From positions 1 to 64,000 of the forward strand of contig QCVD01000005.1 in NCBI GenBank assembly GCA_003208835.1: a stretch of 64,000 bases of DNA, read 5' to 3'. A program made the position numbers and the translations under genes. This DNA is from Synechococcus sp. AG-683-C23 (GTDB lineage: Bacteria; Cyanobacteriota; Cyanobacteriia; PCC-6307; Cyanobiaceae). The notes below the pieces were generated by a model. That model was not told the origin of the DNA. It made no database searches and saw nothing but the letters and a program-made list of their open reading frames with translations. This document shows, in pieces, positions 25,605-34,582 of the stretch (the first letter of the stretch is position 1; the number at the start of each line of letters is the position of its first letter).

Positions 25605-26567
25605 TTGCCATCAAAGCGTCAAACCTGCACCTCTTTGATCCCGCTCTGCTCGCCAAAGGATGCCCGCCGGCCCACAGCCCTGGCCCTTGGAAGCTTCGAT
25701 GGGATCCATGCTGGCCATCGCGCCGTGATTGCCGCGGCCCTCGACGGACTGGATCCAGAGATCGGCGCTGTTCCAAGCGTAGTGAGCTTTTGGCCCCACC
25801 CCCGCGAAGTGCTGTTTGGGGAAACACGGTTGCGCCTCGACCTCCCCCAGGAAAAGCTTTCTCTGCTCGGACCGTTGGGCATCGAACAGCTGGTGCTCGT
25901 GCCATTCACCAAAGAGCTGGCGCAACTCAGCGCAGAAGAGTTCGCAGATTCCGTTCTGTTGGAGACCCTCCAGGCCAAACGGATTGCTGTGGGGACCAAC
26001 TTCCGCTTTGGTCACCGACGTGCCGGCGATGCAGCGCTCCTGCAACGCCTGGCTCATAGTCGAGGCGTGGAGGTGAGGATTGTTGACATCGTTGAGGACG
26101 CGGACGGGCGCATGAGTAGCAGCCGAATTCGTTCCGCCCTCGAGCAAGGTGCGTTAACGCAGGCAGAAGATCTTCTTGGTCGGCCCTACCGCTTCCAAGG
26201 CAAGGTGGTCCGCGGCCGTGGACTGGGACGTGAGATCGGTTGGCCGACGGCGAATTTGCAGGTGGATGGCCGCAAGTTTTTGCCCGGTCTGGGGGTCTAC
26301 GCCGCCTGGGCTCGTTTGGAAGGATCGGGAGAGTCCATGCCCGCGGTGATGAACCTTGGGCCGCAACCAACGGTAGATCCCAATTCACCCTCAGCGGTGG
26401 AGGTCCATCTTCTTGATCGCAGCCTGGAGCTCGAACATCGAGAGCTAGTCGTCGAGCCCGTATGTCGCCTGCGCGGCCAACAAAAGTTCAACGGACTTCA
26501 AGAACTCAGTGCACAGATCGGGCACGATGCCGAAGCGGCCAGACAACTCCTCAGAGATCCTGGTTAA
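25605..26567 (+). CDS. ribF: Bifunctional riboflavin kinase/FAD synthetase
   Basis: This 320-residue enzyme makes FMN and FAD. The nucleotidyltransferase domain has ALGSFDGIHAGHRAVI (GxFDGxHxGH), GTNFRFGHRRAGD and SSSRIRSAL. The kinase domain has GRPYRFQGKVVRGRGLGREIGWPTAN and VMNLGPQPT. The track start is TTG 25605; no ATG or GTG lies between it and the divergent DUF3611 gene, so the exact start is uncertain. The stop overlaps the end of the small convergent gene. Confidence 0.93.
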   Translation: MPSKRQTCTSLIPLCSPKDARRPTALALGSFDGIHAGHRAVIAAALDGLDPEIGAVPSVVSFWPHPREVLFGETRLRLDLPQEKLSLLGPLGIEQLVLVPFTKELAQLSAEEFADSVLLETLQAKRIAVGTNFRFGHRRAGDAALLQRLAHSRGVEVRIVDIVEDADGRMSSSRIRSALEQGALTQAEDLLGRPYRFQGKVVRGRGLGREIGWPTANLQVDGRKFLPGLGVYAAWARLEGSGESMPAVMNLGPQPTVDPNSPSAVEVHLLDRSLELEHRELVVEPVCRLRGQQKFNGLQELSAQIGHDAEAARQLLRDPG

Positions 26568-26683
26568 GCCATCCCTGGGTAAGCATTCACCAAGCCCCAC
26601 ACGATGAACACCCCGATGCTGCCGAGGAGCACGATGCCCCAAATCAACACTTTCATGGAGCTGTCGGAACCACCGTTCTCCAT
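26564..26683 (-). CDS. 39-aa small single-pass membrane protein
   Basis: The end of the track ORF reads MENGGSDSSMKVLIWGIVLLGSIGVFIVWGLVNAYPGMA. It has one transmembrane helix and a short NAYPGMA tail. The start is either ATG 26683 or ATG 26656. Size and layout recall small subunits of thylakoid complexes, but it does not match the Psb, Psa, Pet or Ndh peptides I know. It converges on ribF with overlapping stops and is divergent from thiE. Confidence 0.5.
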   Translation of the reverse strand: MENGGSDSSMKVLIWGIVLLGSIGVFIVWGLVNAYPGMA

Positions 26684-26715
26684 ATTGATACTCAAAATTG
26701 TGCCCACAGCGTGCC

Positions 26716-27774
26716 ATGAAACCGATGGATGAGGGGCCATCGGTCGATCGGAGAATTGCACGACTGATCGATGCCAATCTCGATCGAGCCAGGGAAGGCC
26801 TGCGCGTCGTGGAGGACTGGTGCCGGTTTGGCCTTGAGCGCGACGATCTTGTTTTACGACTCAAAGATTGGCGGCAACGCCTGGGGCGACTCCACCGAAG
26901 CATCTACAAGCAGGCGCGATCTACGGCCACAGACCCTGGGGTTGGTCTCAGCCATCCAGCCCAAATGGAACGCCACAACCCCCAAGCAGTAGTGGCGGCT
27001 AATTGCGGCCGCGTGCAAGAAGCTCTTCGCGTTTTGGAGGAATACAGCCGCAGCGTTGATCCATCCCTGGCATCCGAATCAGCCGCGATCCGTTACGGGC
27101 TGTACGACCTGGAAGTCACCTGTCTCAACGCCAGTGAGGGCAACGAGCGTCGCCGAACACTGAACAACTGCCAGCTGTGCCTCATCACCACCCCATGCCC
27201 AGATCTCATCGAGCGGGTGAAACAGTCCCTGGCGGCTGGGATAACCATGGTGCAGTACCGCTGCAAAAGCGGTAACGACAGAGAGCGACTGGAGGAAGCC
27301 AAAGCATTGCGAATACTGTGCCGGAAGCACGGAGCGCTTTTTGTGATCAATGACCGCATCGATCTGGCCCTCGCGGTCGATGCGGATGGCGTGCACCTTG
27401 GTCAAGACGATCTACCCACCGATGTCGCCCGGGGATTGATCGGTGAGGCACGTCTGCTGGGTCGCAGCACCAACACCCTGGACGACGTGCGTCGTGCCGA
27501 TGCCGAAGCCTGCGATTACTTGGGCCTCGGACCGGTTCACACCACCGTCGTCAAACCAGACAAACCCGCCGTTGGCCCATTGCGTTTGCAAGAGGCCCAG
27601 GCAATCACGCGTCTGCCGGTGTTCGCCATTGGAGGTATTGATCTCGACAACATTGCGGCACTCCTCGATGTGGGCTGCAGGCGCATCGCTGTGATCGGCG
27701 CAATCATGGCTGCGGAGAACCCTGAGCGCGCTAGTCAACAGTTGCTTCAGTCCTTGTTGCCCCCCGTCGATTGA
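26716..27774 (+). CDS. thiE: Thiamine-phosphate synthase with N-terminal extension
   Basis: The C-terminal 200 residues form the ThiE TIM barrel: LITTPCPDLIERVKQSLAAG, MVQYRCKSG, LFVINDRIDLALAVDADGVHLGQDDLP, YLGLGPVHTT and VFAIGGIDLDNIAALLD. It joins HMP-PP and the thiazole phosphate. An N-terminal domain of about 150 residues (DRRIARLIDANLDRAREGLRVVEDW) is the extension typical of cyanobacterial ThiE. Start ATG 26716 or 26725 is preferred to the TTG of the track. thiS follows 5 bp later. Confidence 0.92.
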   Translation: MKPMDEGPSVDRRIARLIDANLDRAREGLRVVEDWCRFGLERDDLVLRLKDWRQRLGRLHRSIYKQARSTATDPGVGLSHPAQMERHNPQAVVAANCGRVQEALRVLEEYSRSVDPSLASESAAIRYGLYDLEVTCLNASEGNERRRTLNNCQLCLITTPCPDLIERVKQSLAAGITMVQYRCKSGNDRERLEEAKALRILCRKHGALFVINDRIDLALAVDADGVHLGQDDLPTDVARGLIGEARLLGRSTNTLDDVRRADAEACDYLGLGPVHTTVVKPDKPAVGPLRLQEAQAITRLPVFAIGGIDLDNIAALLDVGCRRIAVIGAIMAAENPERASQQLLQSLLPPVD

Positions 27775-27779
27775 ATTCC

Positions 27780-27998
27780 ATGGCTCTGGACTTGAACGTG
27801 AATGGCGAGCAACGGCGTCTTGATCCCGCTCCCACCCCAACAACATTGGTCTTGGTGATCGAAGCGCTTGATTACAACCCCCAACTGGTGGTCGTCGAGC
27901 ACAACGGCGTCATCGTTCCGCGTACTAAGTGGCCGAACACCTCCGTCAGCCATGGCGACAACCTCGAAATTGTCACCATCGTTGGTGGCGGTTCCTAG
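27780..27998 (+). CDS. thiS: Sulfur-carrier protein ThiS
   Basis: This 72-residue ubiquitin-like protein ends in the required Gly-Gly region (EIVTIVGGGS), which is adenylated and then carries sulfur for the thiazole ring of thiamine. VNGEQRRL and VVVEHNGVIVPRTKW match the family. Note that a Ser follows the terminal Gly-Gly-Gly, whereas many ThiS proteins end at GG. It is directly downstream of thiE. Confidence 0.88.
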   Translation: MALDLNVNGEQRRLDPAPTPTTLVLVIEALDYNPQLVVVEHNGVIVPRTKWPNTSVSHGDNLEIVTIVGGGS

Positions 27999-28040
27999 AG
28001 TTTATGAACAAAAACCAGCGCCATTTCGGCAGCTAAATCA

Positions 28041-28982
28041 TTGTTCCGGACCCGACGCTTGCTCGCTTCGCTGCTCCTCCCCATGATGTTGGTGGGGCTC
28101 AGCCTGATCCACGTCCAGCCAGCTGATGCCGCCCGGGGCGGCCGAATGGGTGGAGGAAGTTTTCGAGCTCCATCGATGCCCCGATCCGGCGGTCGCAGCT
28201 ATGGCGGTGGCGGATACCGCGGCGGTGGTTATGGCGGTGGCTACCGCGGCGGCGGTATGGGTTTCCCTTTCCTGATTCCGATTTTTGGATTCGGTGGTGG
28301 CGGCTTATTTGGACTACTGATCCTGATGGCCGTAGCGGGAGTTTTGGTGAACGCCGTCCGCGGTGGATTTAGTGGGGGAGGTTCCTCTGGATTGGGGGGA
28401 GCTCCAGCCGCTCCGCCCCTCCCTCGCAACGTGAACATGATCCAACTACAAGTGGGTCTGCTCGCCAGCGCAAAGTCTTTGCAGGAAGACCTACGACGAC
28501 TCGCCTCCAGCTCCGACACCGCCAGCAAGAGTGGGCTTCAGCGCTTGCTTCAGGAAACAACTCTCTCCTTGCTGCGTCAGCCGGATCTGTGGGTCTACGC
28601 CAATTCGGAGAGCGGAAGTGTTCCCTTCAACTCAGCTGAAGCCACCTTCAATCGTTTGTCGATGAATGAACGCAGCAAATTGGATGCTGAGCTCACCAGC
28701 AATGTAGCGGGAGAGCGTCGTGCTGACGCGAATGTTGGTTCTGGTGATGCTGACGACACCAACGAATTCATTGTGGTGACCCTGTTGGTTGCCTCAACCG
28801 CCACAGCAAAGCTTCCTGGCTCCGACACCGGCGAGGAGTTGCGTCAAACCCTGCGCATCTTGGGTTCAACCGCCTCAACGGAACTCATTGCCCTTGAAGT
28901 GATTTGGCAACCAGAAGGCCGCGGAGATGTGCTGAGCGCTGAAGATTTGGTGACGGCATATCCAAACCTCCAACATCTCTGA
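28041..28982 (+). CDS. DUF1517 membrane protein with Gly-rich linker
   Basis: This 313-residue protein has an N-terminal signal or anchor (LLASLLLPMMLVGLSLI), a glycine/arginine-rich stretch (RGGRMGGGSFRAP, several GGGYRGG repeats), one transmembrane segment (GLFGLLILMAVAGVLVNAV) and a soluble C-terminal domain (MIQLQVGLLASAKSLQEDLRRLA; FIVVTLLVASTATAKLP). This layout is the DUF1517 family of cyanobacteria and plastids, role unknown. The start is TTG 28041; a start further in at MMLVGLS is possible. Confidence 0.82.
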   Translation: MFRTRRLLASLLLPMMLVGLSLIHVQPADAARGGRMGGGSFRAPSMPRSGGRSYGGGGYRGGGYGGGYRGGGMGFPFLIPIFGFGGGGLFGLLILMAVAGVLVNAVRGGFSGGGSSGLGGAPAAPPLPRNVNMIQLQVGLLASAKSLQEDLRRLASSSDTASKSGLQRLLQETTLSLLRQPDLWVYANSESGSVPFNSAEATFNRLSMNERSKLDAELTSNVAGERRADANVGSGDADDTNEFIVVTLLVASTATAKLPGSDTGEELRQTLRILGSTASTELIALEVIWQPEGRGDVLSAEDLVTAYPNLQHL

Positions 28983-29099
28983 GCCATCTACAGATTTTCT
29001 TCTGCAGATTTCAGTGAACTAGGCATTTTTTCTTAGGACCAACACCTAAATTCTTAATCAACACATTCACTAGTCACCTTGTCTCCCGATCCTCGAGCA

Positions 29100-29228
29100 A
29101 TGAAATGGCAACAGGACGGTGAATTGTCTCCCGCGGATCTCGACGCTCTGATCAACACGCTGAAACGCGTTGAGTGCGATCAGAACTGCGCCGAATTGGT
29201 TCGGTTAGGTCAAAGCACATCTGATTGA
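29100..29228 (+). CDS. 42-aa hypothetical small protein
   Basis: This short ORF reads MKWQQDGELSPADLDALINTLKRV then QNCAELVRLGQSTSD. It may start 7 codons earlier at TTG 29079. It occupies an otherwise empty gap before the convergent larB and has an acidic helical composition with two Cys. No family known to me; being real is only moderately likely. Confidence 0.35.
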   Translation: MKWQQDGELSPADLDALINTLKRVECDQNCAELVRLGQSTSD

Positions 29229-29245
29229 TCCGCCCATTCCACTGC

Positions 29246-29893
29246 TCATCCTCGGAGAATTCGCAGCGCTGCCATCGCAGCGCCATAACCATTGTCGATA
29301 TTGGTTACCAATAATCCAGGCGCACAACTGGCCAACATTCCTTCAAGGGCAGTGCGACCTCCCTGACTAATGCCATAGCCAACAGAAACCGGCACGCCTA
29401 TCACAGGTTGCGGCACTAAGCCTGTCAGCACAGTGGGTAAAGCCCCTTCCATCCCCGCACAAGCAATCAAAACACGAGCCGTTTGCAGCCTTGGCAGTTG
29501 GTCGAGAAGACGATGCAACCCGGCCACCCCCACGTCCATCACGGCGTCGACCCCGATTCCATGGCATTGCAATGCAAGGGTGGCCTCGGCCACAACCGTG
29601 CGATCGCTGCTGCCGCCACTGATTACTGCCACCTGCGCAGCACCTTCCTCAGGAGTGGGCAACGCGCCCATCGTTAAACAGCGTGCGTGGCTATGGAACA
29701 TCACCTGAGGCAAAGCCGACGCAATTACGCCGGCTTTATTCGGATCAACCCGCGTCACCAACCCCAGCTCGCCGGCATCCTCAAAGCGCTTCAGGATCGC
29801 AATGATCTGACCTGCAGTTTTGTGCTCGCCCCAAATGGCCTCGACCATCCCGAGGCGCCTTCGACGCTGTAGATCGAGTCGGGCATCCAACAT
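29246..29893 (-). CDS. larB: LarB-type (PurE-like) carboxylase/hydrolase
   Basis: This 215-residue protein resembles LarB, the first enzyme of nickel-pincer cofactor synthesis, which carboxylates nicotinic acid adenine dinucleotide. The PurE-like core is seen in VAVISGGSSDRTVVAEATLAL, DVGVAGLHRLL, VLIACAGMEGALPTVLTGL and VIGVPVSVGYG, and the N-terminal part in RVDPNKAG. No larA, larC or larE lies nearby, so its partner pathway is uncertain. It overlaps the preceding stop as TGATG. Confidence 0.85.
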   Translation of the reverse strand: MLDARLDLQRRRRLGMVEAIWGEHKTAGQIIAILKRFEDAGELGLVTRVDPNKAGVIASALPQVMFHSHARCLTMGALPTPEEGAAQVAVISGGSSDRTVVAEATLALQCHGIGVDAVMDVGVAGLHRLLDQLPRLQTARVLIACAGMEGALPTVLTGLVPQPVIGVPVSVGYGISQGGRTALEGMLASCAPGLLVTNIDNGYGAAMAALRILRG

Positions 29894-30294
29894 CAGCCCG
29901 GCAAGCGAAGCGGCAACAACTCGCCCTCCAACACCAGCGGAAACGGGGATTCCGCAGTGACAGAACGGCCCAATGCGGCGTTCACAACGGAGTCGAATTG
30001 ACGCTGAACCACGTCCACCTCATCGGAGCTGATCGCCTTCCATTGATCACGGGTGGCCCAGTGAATCAACAAGAGACCTTCCTCATGCGCAGGATCCCAG
30101 GCGATGTCGCGTCCGAGGAATCCCTCCTGTTGCTCAAGCCAGGGTTGCCATGTCTGCTGCTCTGCCTCAAGCCAAATCTGCACCTGAGACTCAGGAACCT
30201 TCAAACGCAGTTGTTCAATCACCACCTCACTGGCCAAAGCCTGCCCCGCGAACAGCACAAGGATGGCGAATAGCAGCACAAACTTGCGGATCAT
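29893..30294 (-). CDS. TIGR03792-type secreted protein
   Basis: This 133-residue protein has a signal peptide ([21 protein letters not shown]) and a small domain ([59 protein letters not shown]) resembling antibiotic-monooxygenase-like folds; cyanobacterial relatives are filed as TIGR03792. Function unknown. The start overlaps the trmD-ispF stop by 4 bp and its stop overlaps larB by 1. Confidence 0.75.
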   Translation of the reverse strand: MIRKFVLLFAILVLFAGQALASEVVIEQLRLKVPESQVQIWLEAEQQTWQPWLEQQEGFLGRDIAWDPAHEEGLLLIHWATRDQWKAISSDEVDVVQRQFDSVVNAALGRSVTAESPFPLVLEGELLPLRLPG

Positions 30295-31496
30295 GGCTTC
30301 TGCAAGAGCGCTACGGCATGGCAGCTGATCCCCTCTTCACGGCCTTCCGGACCAAGCGTTTCATTGGTGGTTGCTTTGACGCCAACAGCGTCCTCAGCGA
30401 TGCCGATTCTCGCCGCGAGGTTGGATCGCATGGCCTCGATATGGGTCTTGAGCTTGGGACGCTCTGCAATCACAACAGCATCCAGATTCACCACCTGCCA
30501 GCCCTGATTCCCCACGAGCTGAACCACCTGCTCAAGAAGCATCAAACTGTCGGCACCTTTCCACTTCGGGTCCGTCGGCGGAAAGTATTTACCGATATCG
30601 CCGAGGGATAAAGCGCCAAGAAGGGCATCCATCAACGCATGGACCAAAACATCAGCATCGCTATGGCCATCTAAACCGAGTCCATCGGGATGGTCCAAGG
30701 TCACACCGCCAAGGATTAAGGGTCGACCCTTCACCAACCGGTGCATGTCGTAACCGTTGCCGATACGCAACTGCATGGCGGTGTCATAAGGGTGCTCCAT
30801 TCTCTCGGTTTGCCACCGCGTCCAAAGATCCGGCCGACGGTCCTGGGTTCGCAGCTCACGCTGTTGCTGCCTCCACTTAGCAATCGCTCCATGGTCTCCA
30901 CTACGCAGCACCGCAGGTACCGTCATGCCTCGGAATTCCGCTGGCCGGGTGTAGTGAGGATGTTCCAGCAACACCATGCTGTGACTCTCCTCCACCAGCG
31001 AATCGGGGGCCCCCACCGTCCCTGGGAGCAATCGCACCACACCATTGATCACTGTCATTGCGGGCAATTCCCCGCCGGTGAGCACAAAATCGCCAACCGA
31101 AACCTCTTCATCCGCTAGGCCACGAATGCGTTCATCAAACCCTTCGTAATGCCCACAGAGAAACACCAACTGATCGAACTCGCTCGACCACCGCTGAAAA
31201 TCGTTCTGCTGTAACGGCCGTCCCTGGGGAGACATCAGCAAAACCCTGGAGCGGGGCCAGCGAGGAACCGACTCCATAGCGGCAAACACCGGTTCCGGCT
31301 TGAGCACCATCCCGGCACCACCGCCGTAGGGCACGTCATCCACTTTGCGGTGACGATCGGTGGCGAATTCACGCGGGTTGTGCAGATGCATCTCCGCAAT
31401 CCCAGCGGAGAAGGCTCGGCCAATCACCCCCAACTCCAGCAAGGGAGCAAACGCCTGGGGAGCCAGGGTCACCACATCGAGGCGATAGGTCGCCAT
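30291..31496 (-). CDS. trmD/ispF: TrmD-IspF fusion: tRNA(m1G37) methyltransferase plus MECDP synthase
   Basis: This 401-residue ORF carries two complete enzymes with no stop between them. Residues 1 to about 240 are TrmD ([64 protein letters not shown]), which methylates G37 of tRNA using a trefoil knot. Residues about 242-401 are IspF ([58 protein letters not shown]), the zinc enzyme closing methylerythritol cyclodiphosphate in isoprenoid synthesis. A Met-start-like junction ([14 protein letters not shown]) shows where separate genes would meet. It is part of the leftward era cluster. Confidence 0.93.
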   Translation of the reverse strand: MATYRLDVVTLAPQAFAPLLELGVIGRAFSAGIAEMHLHNPREFATDRHRKVDDVPYGGGAGMVLKPEPVFAAMESVPRWPRSRVLLMSPQGRPLQQNDFQRWSSEFDQLVFLCGHYEGFDERIRGLADEEVSVGDFVLTGGELPAMTVINGVVRLLPGTVGAPDSLVEESHSMVLLEHPHYTRPAEFRGMTVPAVLRSGDHGAIAKWRQQQRELRTQDRRPDLWTRWQTERMEHPYDTAMQLRIGNGYDMHRLVKGRPLILGGVTLDHPDGLGLDGHSDADVLVHALMDALLGALSLGDIGKYFPPTDPKWKGADSLMLLEQVVQLVGNQGWQVVNLDAVVIAERPKLKTHIEAMRSNLAARIGIAEDAVGVKATTNETLGPEGREEGISCHAVALLQKP

Positions 31497-31502
31497 GTCG
31501 TC

Positions 31503-31967
31503 TTAGGCGGAGGGCTTCGAAACCCGGCGGATATCGGTGCAAAAGCTTCCCTGCAGGGGAACACCCTCACCATCCACTGCCGTGGTGCTGCGCAAACGCA
31601 AATTCACACGCGTGAACCAAATGCGCTCCTGCACCAAAACACCATCGGGTTTCGCGAGGTTGAGTTCCATGCTGCCATCGGGCCAAAAGCGCCAGGTCCC
31701 CGCAGGCTCACCATTACGCGATAAACCACCATCCTCTGCAAACGAAAGGATGCTGGTGTCTCCACTGGGGGGTTGCACGACCAGTTGCCCCAGACCAGAA
31801 GGTTGCGTGGCTTCACAACGCACCGTTAGCTCCCCACGTTCACTGCTGTGCCATTCATCGTCACCCTCCATGGACAGCTCAAAACAGCTGCGCAAACTCA
31901 TCCATTGCCCATCGCAAAGGGCAAGAAAAGTGGCTGGATCAGCAGGAGGGAAGGGTTGTTCACTCAT
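31503..31967 (-). CDS. CpcS/CpeS-type phycobiliprotein lyase-like protein
   Basis: This 154-residue protein resembles the CpcS/CpeS/CpcU lipocalin-like lyases that attach bilins to phycobiliproteins: FLALCDGQWMSLRSCFELS at the start, a strand-rich middle, and ERIWFTRVNLRLRSTT with SFCTDIRR at the end. The similarity is by pattern, so a specific member (CpcU or CpeU) cannot be named. The gene sits 22 bp after the oxygenase-like gene and 6 bp before trmD-ispF. Confidence 0.62.
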   Translation of the reverse strand: MSEQPFPPADPATFLALCDGQWMSLRSCFELSMEGDDEWHSSERGELTVRCEATQPSGLGQLVVQPPSGDTSILSFAEDGGLSRNGEPAGTWRFWPDGSMELNLAKPDGVLVQERIWFTRVNLRLRSTTAVDGEGVPLQGSFCTDIRRVSKPSA

Positions 31968-31989
31968 CAGATCATTCTCTCAGCCAGCT

Positions 31990-32892
31990 TCACCAGGTGA
32001 TGGGCAAAAACGGATACGGCCGATTCCATCCATAAAGAGCCAGACGCTGCTGCCCGGGAACAGCTGCACCACGACGGTGGAAGCCGAACACATCAGCGAG
32101 CACAAGGGTATTGGCGGGACATGTCACGGCCACTGGCTGTGGCAGGCCAAGGCTGGCCAATGCCTCGTGTCGGATCCGAAAAGACCCCGAAACGTCGGGT
32201 TGACGGCGATGCAACAGCGCCGCATCAGCAGTGGATTGTTCCCAGCGCAAACGAACTAGATCCAAACGGTGACTGCCGGGGACGTACTCAAACGGACCGT
32301 CATCACGCTCAACAGGACGCAAGAACAACCAAAACTTCAGCGCACGAAAAAACGTATCGCGATGCAAATCTTTCTGGAGGTCTGGCGTTTCGGTCTCCTC
32401 TCCATGGACGGTTAGGTACACATCCACCTTGTGATGATCCATCGGCAAACCAATCACCTGCCGAGAACAGGACGACAAGCGAGGGTCATGGCATGCCGCG
32501 GCCGTCTGGGGCAGCACCAACGGATCGATATGGAGAAAGCGGTTAAGGGTGCCGCCATCGAACCGATCAAAGCCACCGGAGAAGGGTTGCTTGGGTTGAA
32601 ATCCCACACGGTCATTCACCGGCAACGGATGCTGGTGCCCCATGTCGCGCACCAGCGACTCCACCTCATCGCGCAACACCTCGAATTGGCCGGTGGGGAG
32701 GAAATTATTGATCACGACAAAGCCGTCTCGCTTGAGATCGTCACAGCGACCCGGTTTCAACCACTGCCGCCAAGTGCAAAGGGCTTCGGCGAGGTTGACC
32801 CGTTGACGATGTAGCTGAAGCTGCCGGTTCAGGACGGGATGACCCACCCAAGGATCCCGAAAGCTCTTGGTGCGCGTCAGCAAAGAGAGCAT
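31990..32892 (-). CDS. Phytanoyl-CoA-dioxygenase-like 2OG-Fe(II) protein
   Basis: This protein of about 300 residues has a helical N-terminus and a jelly-roll with a plausible iron site: LHRDTFF (HxD), and a distal His in PGSHRLDLV or VFGFHRRGAAVPGQQR with the 2OG-binding Arg. VINNFLPTGQFEVLRDEVE matches the start of PhyH-type domains. Substrate unknown. ATG 32892, 31 bp past the era stop, was preferred to upstream starts that overlap era. Confidence 0.65.
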   Translation of the reverse strand: MLSLLTRTKSFRDPWVGHPVLNRQLQLHRQRVNLAEALCTWRQWLKPGRCDDLKRDGFVVINNFLPTGQFEVLRDEVESLVRDMGHQHPLPVNDRVGFQPKQPFSGGFDRFDGGTLNRFLHIDPLVLPQTAAACHDPRLSSCSRQVIGLPMDHHKVDVYLTVHGEETETPDLQKDLHRDTFFRALKFWLFLRPVERDDGPFEYVPGSHRLDLVRLRWEQSTADAALLHRRQPDVSGSFRIRHEALASLGLPQPVAVTCPANTLVLADVFGFHRRGAAVPGQQRLALYGWNRPYPFLPITW

Positions 32893-32923
32893 GGTTTGAG
32901 CGTAGATCGGACTGAATCGCCGC

Positions 32924-33883
32924 TCAAAAATCACCCCCGCCATATCCCAACTCAGCCAAGCGATGGGGCTTACTTCGCCAATCAGGCACAACCTTCACAA
33001 ACAACTCCAGATAAACCGAACCATCGATCAACGTTTGCATCTGGAGCCTTGCTCCCTGACCAATCGTTTTGAGCATGGCGCCGCCCTTGCCGATCAGGAT
33101 GCCTTTCTGGCTTTTCCGTTCCACCAGCACCGTGGCCAAAACAGCCGTCCGACCAGGGTTTTTGCCCTTAGGTGGAATGTCTTCGACGCGATCGATCGTG
33201 ACAGCAACGCTATGGGGCACCTCTTCACGGGTGTGAAGGAGCACCTGTTCACGAATCAACTCCCCCAAAAGAACGCGTTCCGGCTGATCCGTGACCATGT
33301 CTGGCGGATACAGCTGCGGTCCCAAGGGAAGCTGCTCAGCCATCGCCACGGACAGCTCAGGACAACCCTCCCCAGATATCGCACTGCAGCGATGCACCGG
33401 CCAATGGGTTTCCGCCAGTAGTTCGTCGTAACTCGCCGCCGCCTGCTCCTGATGATCGGCCGCAACCAGATCCCATTTATTTAAAGCAACCAACACGGGC
33501 AGCGACTGCTGCCTCAGCAGATTCACGATGAAGGCATCGCCGCGCCCAGGCCGCTCACACCCCTCGAGAAGAAACAGCACCAGATCAACCTCTCCAATCG
33601 CGCTTCGGGCGCTGTGGACCAGCCGTTCGCCCAAAAGGTGATGGGGCTTATGAATTCCTGGGGTATCCACCAGCACCATCTGGGACTCCGCCGTGGTGAG
33701 GATGGCGCGCAAGCGGTTTCGTGTGGTTTGAGCCACTGGCGATGTGATCGCCACTTTTTCCCCCACCAGCTTGTTGAGCAACGTGGATTTCCCAACGTTA
33801 GGGCGACCGATCAGGGCGATAAACCCGGACCGGTAGTCGACTGGCGCTTGGGCTTGAAGCATGAAATTAGTCTGCGGGTTCAT
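32924..33883 (-). CDS. era: GTPase Era
   Basis: This 319-residue GTPase assists 16S rRNA maturation and 30S assembly. G1 is GRPNVGKS, G2 region SPVAQTTRN, G3 DTPG, G4 NKWD; the C-terminal KH domain includes ERKSQKGILIGKGGAMLKTIG and ends VKVVPDWRSKPHRLAELGY. Normal length. First gene of a leftward run of six closely spaced genes down to larB. Confidence 0.95.
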   Translation of the reverse strand: MNPQTNFMLQAQAPVDYRSGFIALIGRPNVGKSTLLNKLVGEKVAITSPVAQTTRNRLRAILTTAESQMVLVDTPGIHKPHHLLGERLVHSARSAIGEVDLVLFLLEGCERPGRGDAFIVNLLRQQSLPVLVALNKWDLVAADHQEQAAASYDELLAETHWPVHRCSAISGEGCPELSVAMAEQLPLGPQLYPPDMVTDQPERVLLGELIREQVLLHTREEVPHSVAVTIDRVEDIPPKGKNPGRTAVLATVLVERKSQKGILIGKGGAMLKTIGQGARLQMQTLIDGSVYLELFVKVVPDWRSKPHRLAELGYGGGDF

Positions 33884-33964
33884 GGGCCAGGTGCGATACC
33901 CATGGCGAAGCCAGACAGAGCTGATGATGGAGCCATAGCCTGATCACAGTGGCAATGCAGGGCC

Positions 33965-34486
33965 ATGCCGAATCAACAGCCCACATTTCAACAGGCGATG
34001 GAGATCACAGCCACTTGGCTGCAGCAATGGGACAACGAAGAGATCAGCGATGAAGTCCTCGCAGACCGCATCGGTGAAATGGTGGCGAGCCGCGATGGGG
34101 CGCGAGGATTTTTTGTGGTGACGCTCGCAGGAGATAGCGCCCTAATGGATCGCATCCCTGATGTGGTGGCGGGTCAGCTGCGCAGTGCTGGGCGTGATGT
34201 GGTGGACCTCAGCGTTCGCAATTTGGCCATGAGCACAGCAATGGCAGTGCATCACAAGCGCAGTGGAGATCAAAATCAGCAAGCCGGATCGGAACGGGTC
34301 ACGTTCCGCTGCACAGAATTACTGCGGCTATTAGAGCCGATCCTCGTGAAGGAACGCTTGGAGCAGCTGCTCGAAGCCACCATCGACAACAGCGGTGCTG
34401 ACGTTTCCTTCTTGGAAAGATGGGGCTATGACGACGAACAAAAACGTGCCATTAGCACCTGTGTGTATGACATCGCAGCGGCTTAA
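33965..34486 (+). CDS. Conserved-looking hypothetical protein, 173 aa
   Basis: This soluble, acidic and largely helical protein begins MPNQQPTFQQAMEITATWLQQWDNEEISDEVLADRIGEMVAS. A central segment (GARGFFVVTLAGDSALMDRIPDVV) might be a small alpha/beta domain. No catalytic motif is seen and I do not recognise the family. It is divergent from era and ends before a bidirectional terminator. Confidence 0.65.
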   Translation: MPNQQPTFQQAMEITATWLQQWDNEEISDEVLADRIGEMVASRDGARGFFVVTLAGDSALMDRIPDVVAGQLRSAGRDVVDLSVRNLAMSTAMAVHHKRSGDQNQQAGSERVTFRCTELLRLLEPILVKERLEQLLEATIDNSGADVSFLERWGYDDEQKRAISTCVYDIAAA

Positions 34487-34525
34487 GTGCAAACCTGACC
34501 ACCAAAAATGAGATAAAGACACAAA

Positions 34526-34550
34526 AAAACCCCGAGAATGTCGGGGTTTT
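34526..34550. terminator. Bidirectional terminator
   Basis: AAAACCCCGA GAATG TCGGGGTTTT is a symmetric hairpin with an A run on one side and a T run on the other. It lies between the convergent 173-aa gene and the Bax-inhibitor gene and can serve both. Confidence 0.85.
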
Positions 34551-34582
34551 TAATGAAATAAATGAATGGGCCCGTGAATCAT

